A stretch of DNA of 64,000 bases from Begonia masoniana (GCA_022432975.1 CM039509.1:11560621-11624620); one strand, 5' to 3'. Positions 32,799 to 45,237 are shown, numbered from the stretch's first letter. Notes: generated by a model not told the origin, from the sequence alone. Program-made: numbers and translations.

Positions 32799-34738
32799 TT
32801 CCCTCCCTCCTCAAAAGGATTCGACCTCGAATCAGATCCTACATGAAAGGGAGATAAATCAGCAACATTAAAAGTAGAAGAAATGTTATGTTCGCCTCGT
32901 AGATCCAATGAGTAAGCATTGTCGTTGATCCTTTTCAAAACTTGGAATGGCCCGTCGCCACGTGGAGCTAATTTTGATCGCCTTTTTTCGGGAAACCTTT
33001 CCTTTCTCATATGCACCCAATCACCCGGTTCAAAAACAACTTTTTTTCTTCCTTTATTAACTCGAGCAGCAACCTGTTTGTTTCTTTTCTCAATGTGCTC
33101 ATGAACTTTTGCATGGATGCGTTTCACAAGTTCTGCCTTCTTTTTTCCATCCAGACTACTCAATTCATTCACAGGTATCTCAATCAAATCCAAAGGAGTT
33201 AGTGGATTAAAACCATATACGATTTCAAAAGGTGAAAAATGTGTTGTGCTGTGAACAAATCTGTTATATGAAAATTCAACCAATGGCAAACATTCTTCCC
33301 AAGATTTCAAGTTCTTACCTACAACACTGCGCAATACCTGTATGAGTGTTTGATTAACAACCTCAGTTTGTCCATCCGTTTGAGGATGACACGTTGTAGA
33401 AAAGAGAAGTTTAGTCCCCAACTTACCCCATAAAACCTTCCAAAAGTAACTTAGAAATTTCACATCTCTATCTGATACAATAGACTTAGGAACACCATGT
33501 AAACGCACAATATCTCGAAAGAAAAGATTTGCAATATGTGTAGCATCATCAGTCTTGTGACAAGCAATGAAATGTGCCATTTTGCTAAATCTATCCACAA
33601 CCACAAAAACAGAATCATGTCCATTTCTAGATCTAGGCAATCCCAAAACAAAATCCATACTAATATGCATCCATGGCTCACTAGGAATAGGGAGCGGAGT
33701 ATATAAACCATGAGGTTGAATCTTAGATTTTGCCTTTCTACATGTCACACAACAATCACAAAAACGTACAACATCTCTTTTCATTTTTGGCCAATAAAAA
33801 TGCTCATTTAAAATGTCAAGTGTACGTTTAGTTCCAAAATGACCCATCAAACCTCCACAATGAGCTTCATGCACTAATAACTCACGCATAGAACTTACTG
33901 GAATGCAAAGTTTATTTTCCTTAAACAAAAACTTATCATGCTTATAGAATTTCCCAAATCCACCTTTACTACATAAACCATATACTTTAGCAAAATCCAA
34001 ATCATTCTCATACAGATCAATTAAATGTGAGAACCCCATCATTTTAGCACTCAACGAATTCAATAGAGTGTACCTGCGAGAAAGTGCATCTGCCACAACA
34101 TTCTCCTTGCCTTGTTTATACTTTATTACATATGGAAACGTCTCTATAAACTGCATCCACCTTGCATGTCTTTTGTTTAACTTATTTTGACTTTTCAAAT
34201 GCCGCAAGGATTGATGATCAGTGTGGATAATGAACTCCTTGGGCCATAAATAATGCTGCCATGTTTCCAAAGATCGAACCAATGCATATAACTCCTTATC
34301 GTAAGTTGGATAATTCAATGCAGCTCCACTTAACTTCTCACTAAAGTAAGCTATAGGACGCTTTTCTTGTATTAACATAGCTCCAATTCCAACACCTGAA
34401 GCATCACACTCAAGCTCAAAAGCAATAGAAAAGTTAGGCAACGCTAGAACGGGTGCAGTACACAATTTTTCTTTTACTAATTCAAAAGACTTACTTTGTT
34501 CTTCTCCCCAATAAAAATCAACATTCTTTTTAATAACTTCAGTGAGGGCTGCAGCAATGGTGCTGAAGTTCTTAACAAAACGCCTATAAAATGAAGCCAA
34601 ACCATGAAAACTTCTTACCTCCTTGATTGACTTAGGTGTTGGCCAATCCATGATTGCCTTAATCTTTTCCTTGTCTACCTTTATACCATCAGCACTAATC
34701 ACATAACCAAGGAAAACAACACTATCCAAACAGAACAC
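32786..34738 (-). CDS. RNase H, integrase and CR-type C-terminus of the gypsy polyprotein
   Basis: 650 open codons. RT connection residues 1-100 ([16 protein letters not shown]). RNase H with Asp112, Glu149, Asp174 and Asp217. Integrase zinc site with His293, His300, Cys330 and Cys333. The catalytic triad Asp362, Asp423 and Glu459 has 35 residues between the last two. The C-terminal module has GDGPF at 594-598 and the CR-type motif [10 protein letters not shown]...FNVADLSPF at 604-631. Same frame as the RT piece upstream, separated from it only by TGA at 34739-34741, so the first codon here is internal. The end at 32786 is a TAA just inside the polypurine/LTR border, where the 5' LTR (GAT) and the piece-A copy (GAA) are open; the tail is therefore lost in this copy. 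Confidence 0.9.
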   Translation of the reverse strand: MFCLDSVVFLGYVISADGIKVDKEKIKAIMDWPTPKSIKEVRSFHGLASFYRRFVKNFSTIAAALTEVIKKNVDFYWGEEQSKSFELVKEKLCTAPVLALPNFSIAFELECDASGVGIGAMLIQEKRPIAYFSEKLSGAALNYPTYDKELYALVRSLETWQHYLWPKEFIIHTDHQSLRHLKSQNKLNKRHARWMQFIETFPYVIKYKQGKENVVADALSRRYTLLNSLSAKMMGFSHLIDLYENDLDFAKVYGLCSKGGFGKFYKHDKFLFKENKLCIPVSSMRELLVHEAHCGGLMGHFGTKRTLDILNEHFYWPKMKRDVVRFCDCCVTCRKAKSKIQPHGLYTPLPIPSEPWMHISMDFVLGLPRSRNGHDSVFVVVDRFSKMAHFIACHKTDDATHIANLFFRDIVRLHGVPKSIVSDRDVKFLSYFWKVLWGKLGTKLLFSTTCHPQTDGQTEVVNQTLIQVLRSVVGKNLKSWEECLPLVEFSYNRFVHSTTHFSPFEIVYGFNPLTPLDLIEIPVNELSSLDGKKKAELVKRIHAKVHEHIEKRNKQVAARVNKGRKKVVFEPGDWVHMRKERFPEKRRSKLAPRGDGPFQVLKRINDNAYSLDLRGEHNISSTFNVADLSPFHVGSDSRSNPFEEGGNDRL

Positions 34739-35539
34739 TCACTTTTGAAGGTTAGCATACAATTTTTGTTCTCTAAGAACATCAAGTACACATTTAACAT
34801 GTTTAGCATGCTCATCAACAGATCGACTATAAATCAATATATCATCAAAATACAAAACAACAAACTTCCCAATGAATGCTCTTAAAACATAATTCATTAA
34901 ATGCATAAAAGTGCTAGGTGCATTTGTTAAACCAAAAGGCATAACTAGCCATTCATACAAGCCAAACTTTGTTTTAAATGCTGTTTTCCATTCATCTCCT
35001 TCTCTCATCCTAATTTGATGATATCCACTTTTAAGATCGATTTTACTAAAAATGTTTGTATCATGAAACTCATCTAACAAGTCATCTAAACGAGGTATGG
35101 GATAGCGATACTTTACCGTGATGTTGTTTATAGCTCTGCAATCAACACACATTCGCCAACTCCCATCTTTTTTTGGAACTAGAAGAACTGGTACTGCACA
35201 TGGGCTCATACTCTCTCGTACGAATCCTTTAGTCATTAGTTCTTCCACTTGTCTCTGCAATTCTTTTGTCTCCTCTGGATTACTTCGATAAGCTGGACGA
35301 TTAGGAATAACAGCTCCTGGAACAAAATCTATATGGTGCTCGATACCCCTTACGGGTGGTAATTCAGCCGGCGTATCTTCAGGAAACACATCTTCATAAT
35401 CCTGTAACAAAGAAACAAAGACACTAGGCAAGCAAGAAACATCAAAAGTTAGATAATTCTCCTTAGGCACTAAGAGTAAGATATGATGCCTTGCCACTAA
35501 TGCTTTTCTTACTTCTCTCTCTTTCATATATAGAATCAC
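34739..35539 (-). CDS. Reverse transcriptase of the gypsy polyprotein
   Basis: 266 codons. [10 protein letters not shown] (48-57), [12 protein letters not shown] (65-76), [23 protein letters not shown] (117-139), [13 protein letters not shown] with catalytic Asp168, [12 protein letters not shown] (200-211) and YFDDILIYS (230-238) give all the RT blocks. It ends in NLQK-TGA, where related elements continue with Cys (as NLKKCTFC in the 23439-23822 piece), so a TGT-to-TGA change is likely. It begins at an internal GTG, and upstream the frame runs into the broken linker. It overlaps the gag-protease frame by four bases in another frame, which reflects linker indels rather than a designed frameshift site. 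Confidence 0.9.
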   Translation of the reverse strand: MILYMKEREVRKALVARHHILLLVPKENYLTFDVSCLPSVFVSLLQDYEDVFPEDTPAELPPVRGIEHHIDFVPGAVIPNRPAYRSNPEETKELQRQVEELMTKGFVRESMSPCAVPVLLVPKKDGSWRMCVDCRAINNITVKYRYPIPRLDDLLDEFHDTNIFSKIDLKSGYHQIRMREGDEWKTAFKTKFGLYEWLVMPFGLTNAPSTFMHLMNYVLRAFIGKFVVLYFDDILIYSRSVDEHAKHVKCVLDVLREQKLYANLQK

Positions 35540-37299
35540 ATCGTTTTTGTTCTTACTCCCTTCCTCACTCTTTTTCTTTTCATTTCATTTCTCAATCCAT
35601 TCTGATTTTCTCTCTGTTCTCCATTCTTATTTTCACTCATATTTTCTCTCTTATTTCCACTCCATTTTTCTCTCCCACATTGAAGACGTAGTTGATCTTC
35701 TAGAACTTGTCTGGGTGACAATGGAACAAGTATGATAACTCTTCCTTCCTTTTCAAAAGTATATCGATTCTTGAATCCATCGTGGCTAACCTTTCGATCG
35801 TATTGCCACGGTCTTCCCAAAAGAATATGACCAGCCTGCATTGGAACTACATCACATAAAATCTCATCATGATACCTTCCAATGGAAAAGGAGATCCACA
35901 CTTGTTTATTAACCTTCATTTCTCCACATTCACTTAACCATTGCAATCTGTAGGGTTTAGGGTGCTTGATCAAAGGAAGCTTCAATTTCTCTACTAAAAT
36001 CGTACTGGCCACATTAGTACAACTTCCACCATCAATTATCAAACTGCAAACCTTACCATTCACGTGACACCGAGTATGAAAAATATTCTCTCTTTGCTGT
36101 TCTTTGTCATCTCCATTGACTTGTGAAGCAAGAGCTCGACGAACTACTAAAATTTCTCCTTCTACAGCATACTCTATCCCTTCATTATCTTTGTTGTCAT
36201 CCTCTAATTCCGGTGTCATAGTCTCCTCTTCACTCTCACTAGCTATCTCTCCATCTTCTTGCAATAACATTATGCGCCTATTGGGACATTCCGAGGCTAT
36301 GTGACCTAAACCCAAACACTTGTAGCATTTAATATCCCGACTTCTACTAGATTGGCCCCCATTTTTAGGTGCTGATTTAGGCACTTCTTTTTTAAACCTA
36401 GGTTGCTCAGAATTAGGTTTAGAGTTGAGTTTGTCGCCTTTGTAGTCCCTACTCCAACTTGGCCTCGCACTTGATCCCACAATGTTCTTTGTTGCCCCTT
36501 TAAATTTGAGTTGTCGCTCTACCAAGATAGCCTTGTGTACTAAATCTTCCAACTCCACAAAATGATGCAACTCCACTACGTGTGCTATATCCTTGTGTAA
36601 TCCATTTAGAAATCGTGCCATGGTAACCTCTCTGTCTTCCTCAATATCTAATCTGGTCATAATAGTCTCCATCTCTTTGTGATAATCTTCGACTGTTCTA
36701 GACCCTTGAAACAGCCCTTGCAACTTGCGATGTAGGTCTCTATAATAATGATCAGGAACAAACCGTTTTCTCATCAGACTTTTCAACTCATTCCAAGTCT
36801 CCACAGGTCTTTCCCCATTCCTCCTCCGAGATGACACCAATTGATCCCACCAAGATATTGCATAGTCACAAAATTCAGTCACTGCCAACTTTACCTTCTT
36901 CTCCTCAGAATAGTGATGACAATAAAAAACTAACTCCATTTTCTTTTCCCACTCTAAATAAACTTCTGGATCAGATTTACCTTGAAATAATGGAATCTTC
37001 ATTTTAATACTTCCCAAGTTTCTATTAACTTTTTCCCAATTTCGAACAGCATGACCTCCTCGATGATGTCTGCGTCGTCCTCTTTGACCAACATCCCTTT
37101 CAATGTATCCTTGCTCAAAGTCAAGTTCATCATTGTATCCAACATACTCTCTATCATCCATGTACTCATCCATATCAGCCGCCCTCACATTTTCATGTCC
37201 ATTTCCCCTTGCTCGTCTAGGTTCATTTCGTGGTCCAACAATTCGTTCTCTCCTAACTTCTTCCATTGTTTCTCTCCATCCTGTCATTTCTTCCATCAT
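35536..37299 (-). CDS. Gag and protease of the gypsy polyprotein
   Basis: 587 codons. The Gag core (about 98-265) has [39 protein letters not shown] and [14 protein letters not shown]. The CCHC knuckle uses Cys325, Cys328, His333 and Cys338 ([14 protein letters not shown]). An acidic linker (355-375) leads to the protease with [13 protein letters not shown] (Asp423-Gly-Gly, where the 24872 piece has Asp-Ser-Gly) and HILLGRPW (491-498). From about residue 545 a Lys/Glu/Asn-rich linker leads to a stop; the RT continues in another frame, and the copy at 4295-4498 has one T fewer in the run at 35665-35669. The original start is probably ATG at 37428-37426 (MSGNQSEAYG), cut off from this frame by stops just upstream of the present Met. 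Confidence 0.88.
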   Translation of the reverse strand: MMEEMTGWRETMEEVRRERIVGPRNEPRRARGNGHENVRAADMDEYMDDREYVGYNDELDFEQGYIERDVGQRGRRRHHRGGHAVRNWEKVNRNLGSIKMKIPLFQGKSDPEVYLEWEKKMELVFYCHHYSEEKKVKLAVTEFCDYAISWWDQLVSSRRRNGERPVETWNELKSLMRKRFVPDHYYRDLHRKLQGLFQGSRTVEDYHKEMETIMTRLDIEEDREVTMARFLNGLHKDIAHVVELHHFVELEDLVHKAILVERQLKFKGATKNIVGSSARPSWSRDYKGDKLNSKPNSEQPRFKKEVPKSAPKNGGQSSRSRDIKCYKCLGLGHIASECPNRRIMLLQEDGEIASESEEETMTPELEDDNKDNEGIEYAVEGEILVVRRALASQVNGDDKEQQRENIFHTRCHVNGKVCSLIIDGGSCTNVASTILVEKLKLPLIKHPKPYRLQWLSECGEMKVNKQVWISFSIGRYHDEILCDVVPMQAGHILLGRPWQYDRKVSHDGFKNRYTFEKEGRVIILVPLSPRQVLEDQLRLQCGREKWSGNKRENMSENKNGEQRENQNGLRNEMKRKRVRKGVRTKTM

Positions 37300-37428
37300 C
37301 CTTGCAAATTATTGTTGCATTGCTCTCAAAGTTGTTTGTATATTGATATGCTGCCTCTGATTTTCTGGACTAATATTCTCTTCTCTTCCTCAATTTACCC
37401 CATATGCTTCTGATTGATTTCCTGACAT

Positions 37429-37814
37429 TTTGCAATACAAACACTTGAAAAAATAATCAGAATTACGATAATATAAACAAATGAAGCCTCACACACTCCC
37501 TCACGTGTTTACACTCAGAATAATGTGTTTCACTCTACTTTTGGCTTTTTTTTTTTTATGATCTCTCTCTCTTGCCTTTTACCACTCTAGTATTCCCAAT
37601 AATGTCCTTTAAGAACCAAAGCAAAACCCAAACTCAAGCAATAATGACCAACGTCATAATCAAGTAAGAGAGTAGGATTTAAAGAACACAGATGATCGAA
37701 GACAATTAAATTGGAAGAAGGTTTAAGCTTTAGAAATGGGTTGAAGATGTTATAATAGAAAGAAAACTAGCAACAATTTCTCAAGAAATGTAATTAAAGA
37801 TGCTGCCACAGTCT

Positions 37815-37855
<41 letters not shown>

Positions 37856-38130
37856 CACGAATATATAATTTCAGAATTTTTTTTTTTGCACGAAAATTCT
37901 TCTTTTTTTTTTTTGTTTTTGTTTTGTAGCAGCTTAATCAAGAAGTAACCAACAACAATAAATGAATTTTGTGGCCCACAAGCATAGATAGAGACAAACA
38001 GAAAATGAAAAGACACCAACTACAAAGGAAGATTGAAGAATGGAATGTGTGAAGACAAACAGAATATGAAAAGACACCAACACCAAAAGAAGATTGAGGA
38101 GAGGAATTTGACAAGTTATGTAGAACCAAC
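37429..38130 (-). other. 5' leader with poly-T tracts
   Basis: Leader between primer-binding site and gag. It has a 40-base T run at 37816-37855 and shorter T runs near 37875-37915 (A-tracts in sense). Two near-repeats, GACAAACAGAAAATGAAAAG and GACAAACAGAATATGAAAAG, lie at about 37993 and 38053. No gene is seen. Confidence 0.7.
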
Positions 38131-38142
38131 GCTCTGATACCA
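38131..38142 (-). other. Primer-binding site, initiator-Met tRNA
   Basis: Plus-strand GCTCTGATACCA, three bases from the 5' LTR that starts at 38146. Confidence 0.9.
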
Positions 38143-38145
38143 AAA

Positions 38146-38757
38146 TGATGCAAACCCTTAGAACCCTCAAAAGATGGAAAAGAACCCCGAAACTAAGAAA
38201 TAAAGTAGGTGATCGAAGAGAAACCCGTAGGAAACTATGTCCTAAAGACCCCAACTCCTAAATGAAACAACAAGTTGATCATTGCTGATTTTGGTTTGGT
38301 TCATTCAAGAACAAAGAAGAGAATACTCTCACAATGCATTCACCAGAATAATAGCCTCTTTTACAAAGATATACTTGCCCCTTTTATAGTAGGCATAAAA
38401 GAAACACAAAAATAGCCCAAATTCGTTTGGCCCATAACACAAGTCTTTGGGCATGGAAAAACACTAAAAATAATAAACTTGAACTAAGAAAGCTAAATAC
38501 CAAATCGGCCCATAAAGTAATATATCTTCTCAAGCTTAATTCTCTTCATTTAAGGCTTCGATATACAATAACGTTGAAAACTTCCTTCTTCATTTTGAGC
38601 AATCTTTTCAACATAAAGTAAGTTTTGAATAGCCTTTTGAAATGCTTTAGCTTGAGATCTTGTCAATGGACATTGTGGTAGTTGTATTGAATCCTCTTTA
38701 GCCATTGATGTATCCTCTTGATTTGCTTCTATAGAATCCACCTCATCAAGCCTATCA
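38146..38757 (-). repeat. 5' LTR of the 32082-38757 element
   Basis: 612 bp, starting TGATGCAAACCC and ending CTATCA. It contains the undamaged form of the tail (open at 38550-38757): DEVDSIEANQEDTS, then PLTRSQAKAFQKAIQNLL, matching the GPMTRSKAK tail of the other family. Confidence 0.92.
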
Positions 38758-39600
38758 TCATGTAACACTAAACCTCATTTTCTTGAAACGATCAACTCTT
38801 TTGGAACAAATCGATTAAAGTGAAGTTTCTAATGCTCATCAAGCGCATTACTAAGTCTTACTTTCACGTCCATGAAGGTTGTTGGGTCCTCAATACACGT
38901 CGTTCTCATCACTTCAAGTTAAAACCTTGAAGGTGAAATGGATAACTTAGATTCTAACCACAACTCATGTAACACTCAACCTCATTTGCTTGATACGTTC
39001 AACTCTTTTGGAACAAATCGATTGAAGTGAAGTTTCTTATGCTTTATCTAGCGCATTACTAAGTCTTAGTTACGCGTTCATGAAGGTTGTTGGGTCCTCA
39101 ATACACGTCGTTCTAAACACTTCAAGTTAAAACCTTGAATGTGAAATGGATAACTTAGGTTCTAACCACAAGTCATGTATCACTCAACCTCATTTGCTTG
39201 ATACGATCAACTCTTTTGGAACAAATCGATTGAAGTGAAGTTTCTTATGCTTTATCAAGCGCATTAATAAATCTTACTTACGCGTCCATGAAGGTTGTTG
39301 GGTCCTCAATACACGTCGTTTTCATCACTTCAAGTTAAAACCACGAATGTGAAATGGATAACTTAGATTCTAACCACAAGTCATGTAACACTCAACCTCA
39401 TTTGCTTGAAACGTTCAACTCTTTTGGAACAAATCGATTGAAGTGAAGTTTCTAATAATTCATCAAGCGCATTACTAAGTCTTAGTTACGCGTCTATGAA
39501 GGTTGTTGGGTCCTCAATACACGTCGTTCTCATCACTTCAAGTTAAAACCTTGAATGTGAAATGGATAACTTAGGTTCTATCCACAAGTCATGTAACACT
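38758..39600 (+). repeat. 208-bp satellite right of the second element
   Basis: About four clean plus-orientation monomers starting at the TSD TCATG. They are collinear with the noisy 7568-8450 tract. No gene is seen. Confidence 0.95.
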
Positions 39601-41736
39601 CATCCTCATTTGCTTGATACGATCAATTCTTTTGGAACAAATCGATTGAATTGAAGTTTCTTATACTTCATCAAGCGCATTAATAAGTTTTAATTACGCG
39701 TCTATGAAGGTTGTTGGGTCCTCAATACACGTGGTTCTCATCACTTCAAGTTAAAACCTTGAATGTGAAATGGATAACTTAGGTTCTAACCACAAGTCAT
39801 GTAACACTCAACCTCATTTGCTTGATACGATCAACTCTTTTCGAACAAATCGACTGAAGTGAAGTTTCTTATGCTTTGTCAAGCGCATTAATAAGTTTTG
39901 AATACGCGTCCATGAAGGTTGTTGGGTCCTCAATACACGTCGTTCTTATCACTTCAAATTAAAACCATGAATGTGAAATGGATAACTTAGGTTCTAACCA
40001 CAAGTAATGTAACACTCAACCTCATTTGCTTGATACGATCAACTCTTTTGGAACAAATCGATTGAAGTGAAGTTTATTATGCTTCAACAAGCGCATTACT
40101 AAGTCTTAGTTACGCGTCCATGAGGGTTGTTGGGTCTTAAATACACGTCGTTCTTACCACTTCAGGTTAAAACCTTGAATGTGAAATGGATAACTTAGGT
40201 TCTAACCACAAGTCATGTAACACTCAACCTCATTTGCTTGATACGATCAACTCTTTTTGAACAAATCTATTGAAGTGAAGTTTCTTATGCTTCATCAAGC
40301 GCATTACTAAGTCTTAGTTACGCGTCCATGAAGGTTGTTGGGTCCTCAATACACGTCGTTCTCATCACTTCAAGTTAAAACTTTGAATGTGAAATGGATA
40401 ACTTAGGTTCTAACCACAAGTCATGTATCACTCAACCTCATTTGCTTGATACGATCAACTCTTTTGGAACAAATCTATTGAAGTGAAGTTTCTAATGCTT
40501 CATCAAACGCATTACTAAGTCTTAGTTTTGCGTCCATGAAGGTTGTTGGGTCCTCAATACACGTCGTTCTCATCACTTCAAGTTAAAACCTTGAAGGTTA
40601 AATGGATAACTTAGATTTTAACCACAAGTCATGTAACACTCAACCTCATTTGCTTGATACGTTCAATTCTTTTGGAACAAATCGATTGAATTGAAGTTTC
40701 TTATACTTCATCAAGCGCATTAATAAGTTTTAATTACGCGTCTATGAAGGTTGTTGGGTCCTCAATACACGTGGTTCTCATCACTTCAAGTTAAAACCTT
40801 GAATGTGAAATGGATAACTTAGGTTCTAACCACAAGTCATGTAACACTCAACCTCATTTGCTTGATACGATCAACTCTTTTCGAACAAATCGACTGAAGT
40901 GAAGTTTCTTATGCTTTGTCAAGCGCATTAATAAGTTTTGAATACGCGTCAATGAAGGTTGTTGGGTCCTCAATACACGTCGTTCTCATCACTTAAAATT
41001 AAAACCATGAATGTGAAATGGATAACTTAGGTTCTAACCACAAGTAATGTAACACTCAACCTCATTTGCTTGATACGATCAACTCTTTTGGAACAAATCG
41101 ATTGAAGTGAAGTTTATTATGCTTCAACAAGCGCATTACTAAGTCTTAGTTACGCGTCCATGAGGGTTGTTGGGTCTTAAATACACGTCGTTCTTACCAC
41201 TTCAGGTTAAAACCTTGAATGTGAAATGGATAACTTAGGTTCTAACCACAAGTCATGTAAAACTCAACCTCATTTGCTTGATACGATCAACTCTTTTTGA
41301 ACAAATCTATTGAAGTGAAGTTTCTTATGCTTCATCAAGCGCATTACTAAGTCTTAGTTACGCGTCCATGAAGGTTGTTGGGTCCTCAATACACGTCGTT
41401 CTCATCACTTCAAGTTAAAACTTTGAATGTGAAATGGATAACTTAGGTTCTAACCACAAGTCATGTATCACTCAACCTCATTTGCTTGATACGATCAACT
41501 CTTTTGGAACAAATCTATTGAAGTGAAGTTTCTAATGCTTCATCAAACGCATTACTAAGTCTTAATTTTGCGTCCATGAAGGTTGTTGGGTCCTCAATAC
41601 ACGTCGTTCTCATCACTTCAAGTTAAAACCTTGAAGGTTAAATGGATAACTTAGATTTTAACCACAAGTCATGTAACACTCAACCTCATTTGCTTGATAC
41701 GTTCAATTCTTTTGGAACAAATCGATTGAAGTGAAG
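39601..41736 (+). repeat. 208-bp satellite in a 5-monomer higher-order repeat
   Basis: The variant TTATACTTCATCAAGCGC recurs at 39661 and 40701, exactly 1040 bp (5 x 208) apart. CATGAGGGTTGTTGGGTC, AATACACGTGGTTCTC and GAAGGTTAAATGG recur with the same period. The two HOR copies are nearly identical. The array is cut at 41736 by an LTR. Confidence 0.93.
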
Positions 41737-42007
41737 TGATATGATCCAAGTTCAGACCAAGTCAAAGCTCAAGAATAATGATCCAATTGAAGATACGGCT
41801 GAACCAATAACACGATCACAGGCGAATCGTATAAAGGAGCAAAAATGAGAACTTGTCCTCAAATCTTACCTCCGAAGGAAATTACGTTCGAGTCCGAACC
41901 TGAGATTGTTCTCTAATCCAAGCTGTTTTGGGATGATGTTTTATGTCATTTTTGTTTTTGTTTTATTTAGTTCCTTCTAGATTGCGTTTTCGGTTTTTTA
42001 TTTTTTT
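41737..42007 (+). mobile_element. CRM-like LTR, 5' part, cut by gap
   Basis: Starts TGATATGATCCAAG directly after satellite (...GTGAAG) and runs to the N gap. The presumed TSD is TGAAG (41732-41736), but the other side is lost. Whether it is a solo LTR or the 3' LTR end of an element cannot be told; satellite lies directly upstream, so a solo LTR or 5' LTR is more likely. Confidence 0.8.
41738..41848 (+). pseudogene. LTR-encoded polyprotein tail (36 codons)
   Basis: The frame from the LTR start reads DMIQVQTKSK, then NNDPIEDTAEPITRSQANR and a stop at 41846-41848. It matches the tail [10 protein letters not shown] / [17 protein letters not shown] of the 20904 element, but is shorter. No integrase precedes it; the preceding sequence is satellite. 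Confidence 0.8.
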
Positions 42008-42107
42008 NNNNNNNNNNNNNNNNNNNNNNNNNNNNNNNNNNNNNNNNNNNNNNNNNNNNNNNNNNNNNNNNNNNNNNNNNNNNNNNNNNNNNNNNNNNNN
42101 NNNNNNN
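42008..42107. other. Assembly gap (100 N)
   Basis: Exactly 100 N. It falls inside an LTR on the left and unassigned LTR-like sequence on the right. Confidence 1.
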
Positions 42108-42728
42108 TTGGTGAACGTATATAAAAAAAAAAAAAATTTATTATTAGGGTACGGGTAAGGGCTAGCGACATGCTAAGTCGCAGAATTATGACGGACAATA
42201 TTCAGCCATTAACCACATAAGGAGGAAATCGGGCTGGGAGAAGGTAGAAGGTGTTCTTAGATCACCGACTCATCGATCTGGGTTGCATGGAGTTGCAGAC
42301 TTGACGGTAGAAAGAACATCTACGATCGTCACGTGCAATTCGCGTGACTCAATGGACTCGCCCAGTAGAGAGTCATCTACCGATGGGCCGGGCAATGCAC
42401 GTAACCAGTGAACATCATCCGGTATTTGAAATACACTACATCGCCCATGGTCACTAGAAGACAACACACTTACATCATCCGGTATTTGAAATACAGCATC
42501 GCCCGGGCACTAGCGACAACTACACTACAAATCGGTATTTGAAGTACACACATCGTTCCCGGTTATCATGTGCATCTTTCGTGACTCCGCTTAACATCGC
42601 CAGTGAGAGACATCATCTGGTGACACAACATCGTAAGATCCACCGATGACTGCAGCCGGATGAGGTCCTCATCCGTAGAGACATCTTCCGGTAGGAATGT
42701 GCAAAACACGTGACTCAACACCTCATCC

Positions 42729-42729
<1 letters not shown>
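42108..42729. mobile_element. LTR-like fragment with CATC/CCG(A)TG motifs, low quality
   Basis: It has three copies of a CCGGTATTTGAAATACA-like phrase (about 42419, 42479 and 42533). Phrases such as CATCTACCGATGGG, GACATCTTCCGGTAGG and CACGTGACTC resemble the 45490-46090 part of the solo LTR, so I read it as a diverged or noisy piece of the same LTR family. No open frame of substance is present. Confidence 0.5.

Positions 42730-42776
<47 letters not shown>
42730..42776. repeat. Poly-T, 47 bases
   Basis: A pure T run directly at the point where satellite starts (GGAACAAATCG). It may be a real A-tract or a junction artefact. Confidence 0.7.
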
Positions 42777-42777
<1 letters not shown>

Positions 42778-45237
42778 GAACAAATCGATTTAAAGTGAAG
42801 TTTCTAATGCTTCATCAAGCGCATTACTAAGTCTTAGTTACCCGTCCGTGAAGGTTGTTGGGTCCTCAATACACGTTGTTCTCGTCACTTCAAGTTAAAA
42901 CCTTGAATGTGAAATGGATAACTTAGGTTCTAACCACGGGTCGAGTAACACTCAACTTCATTTGCTTAATACGTTCAACTCTTTTGGAACCAATCGATTG
43001 AAGTGAGTTTCTAATGCTTCATCAAGCGCATTACTAAGTCTTCGTTTCGCGTCCATGAAGTTTGTTTGGTCCTCAATCCACGTCGTTCTCTTCACTTCAA
43101 GTCAAAGCCTTGAATGTGAAATGGATAACTTATGTTCTAACCACAAGTAAATTGTAGCACTAGACCTCATTTGCTTGCTACGATCAACTCTTTTGGAATA
43201 ACTTGATTGAAGTGAAGTTTCTTATGCTTCATCAAGCGCATTACTAAGTCTTAATTACGCGCGTCCGTGAAGGTTGTTGGGTCCTCAATACACGTCGTTC
43301 TCATCACTTCAAGTTAAAACCTTGAACGTGAAATGGATAACTTAGTTTCTAACTACAAGTCATGTATCACTCAACCTCATTTGCTTAATACGTTCAACTC
43401 TTTTGGAACAAATAGATTTAAAGTGAAGTTTCTAATGCTTCATCAAGCGCATTACTAAGTCTTAGTTACCCGTCCGTGAAGGTTGTTGGGTCCTCAATAC
43501 ACGTTGTTCTCATCACTTCAAGTTAAAACCTTGAATGTGAAATGGATAACTTAGGTTCTAACCACGGGTCGAGTAACACTCAACTTCATTTGCTTAATAC
43601 GTTCAACTCTTTTGGAACAAATCGATTGAAGTGATGTTTCTAATGCTTCATCAAGCGCATTACTAAGTCTTCGTTTCGCGTCCATGAAGTTTGTTTGGTC
43701 CTCAATCCACGTCGTTCTCTTCACTTCAAGTCAAAGCCTTGAATGTGAAATGGATAACTTATGTTCTAACCACAAGTAAAATGTAGCACTAGACCTCATT
43801 TGCTTGCTACGATCAACTCTTTTGGAATAACTTGATTGAAGTGAAGTTTCTTATGCTTCATCAAGCGCATTACTAAGTCTTAATTACGCGCGTCCGTGAA
43901 GGTTGTTGGGTCCTCAATACACGTCGTTCTCATCACTTCAAGTTAAAACCTTGAACGTGAAATGGATAACTTAGTTTCTAACTACAAGTCATGTATCACT
44001 CAACCTCATTTGCTTAATACGTTCAACTCTTTTGGAACAAATCGATTTAAAGTGAAGTTTCTAATGCTTCATCAAGCGCATTACTAAGTCTTAGTTACCC
44101 GTCCGTGAAGGTTGTTGGGTCCTCAATACACGTTGTTCTCATCACTTCAAGTTAAAACCTTGAATGTGAAATGGATAACTTAGGTTCTAACCACGGGTCG
44201 AGTAACACTCAACTTCATTTGCTTAATACGTTCAACTCTTTTGGAACAAATCGATTGAAGTGATGTTTCTAATGCTTCATCAAGCGCATTACTAAGTCTT
44301 AGTTTCGCGTCGCATGAAGTTTGTTGGGTCCTCAATCCACGTCGTTCTCTTTACTTCAAGTCAAAGCCTTGAATGTGAAATGGATAACTTATGTTCTAAC
44401 CACAAGTAATGTAGCACTAGACCTCATTTGCTTGCCACGATCAACTCTTTTGGAACAAATCGATTGAAGTGAAGTTTCTTATGCTTCATCAAGCGCATAA
44501 CTAAGTTTTAATTACCCGTCCATGAAAGTTGTTGGGTCCTCAATACACGTCGTTCTTATCACTTCAAGTTAAAACTTTGAATATGAAATGGATAACTTAG
44601 TTTATAACTACAACTCATGTAACACTCAACCTCATTTGCTTTATTCGTTCAACTCTTTTGGAACAAATCGATTGAAGTGAAGTTTTTTATACTTCATCAA
44701 GCGCATTACTAAGTCTTAATTACCCGTCCGTGAAAGTTGTTGGGTCCTCAATACACGTCGTTCTCATCACTTCAAGTTAAAACCTTGAATGTGAAATGGA
44801 TAACTTATGTTCTAACCACAAGTAATGTAGCACTCAACCTCATTAGCTTGATACGATCAACTCTATTGGAACAAATCGATTGAAGTCAAGCTTCTTATGC
44901 TTCATCAAGCGCATTACTGAATCTTAGTTTCGCGTCCATGAAGGTAGTTGGGTCCTCAATACACGTCGTTCTCTTCACTTCAAGTTAAAGACTTGAATAT
45001 GAAATGGATAACTTAGGTTCTAACCACACGTCAAGTAACACTCAACCTCTTTGCTTGATACGTTTAACTCTTTTGGAACAAATCGATCGAAGTCAAGTTT
45101 CTTATGCTTCATCAATCGCATTTCTAAGTCTTAATTACGCGTCCGTGAAGGTTGTTGAGTCCTCAATACACGTCGTTCTCATCACTTCAAGTTAAAATCT
45201 TGAATGTGAAATGGATATCTTAGGTTCTAACCATAAG
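42777..45237 (+). repeat. 208-bp satellite; first part a 3-monomer higher-order repeat
   Basis: About 12 monomers. The variant CCACGGGTCGAG is at 42935, 43563 and 44192, spacings of 628 and 629 bp (three monomers with 1-2 base expansions). GCGCGTCCGTG and AATCCACGTCGTTCTC follow the same period. From about 44300 the HOR gives way to mixed monomers. It ends in the TSD ATAAG (45233-45237). Confidence 0.92.

Larger units (their letters stand above)
32082..38757 (-). mobile_element. Complete Ty3/gypsy CRM-like retrotransposon, second subfamily
   Basis: 6676 bp with LTRs 32082-32798 (3') and 38146-38757 (5'), both TGATGC...CTATCA, and TSD TCATG (32077-32081, 38758-38762). It has a tRNA-iMet primer-binding site, a polypurine tract, and gag, CCHC, protease, RT, RNase H and integrase in gypsy order. 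The LTRs differ in length (717 and 612): the 3' LTR has a 15-base insertion near its start and a 70-bp tandem duplication. The insertion is therefore older or more rearranged than the 20904 element. Disabling lesions: a TGA in RT, a frame change in the protease-RT linker, a stop near the gag start, and a TAA at the LTR border. Confidence 0.95.

Noticed and set aside
35536..35539. Programmed frameshift between protease and RT (four-base overlap)
   Set aside because: The overlap follows a low-complexity linker where the other copy differs by single bases; related elements use one frame, so indels explain it.
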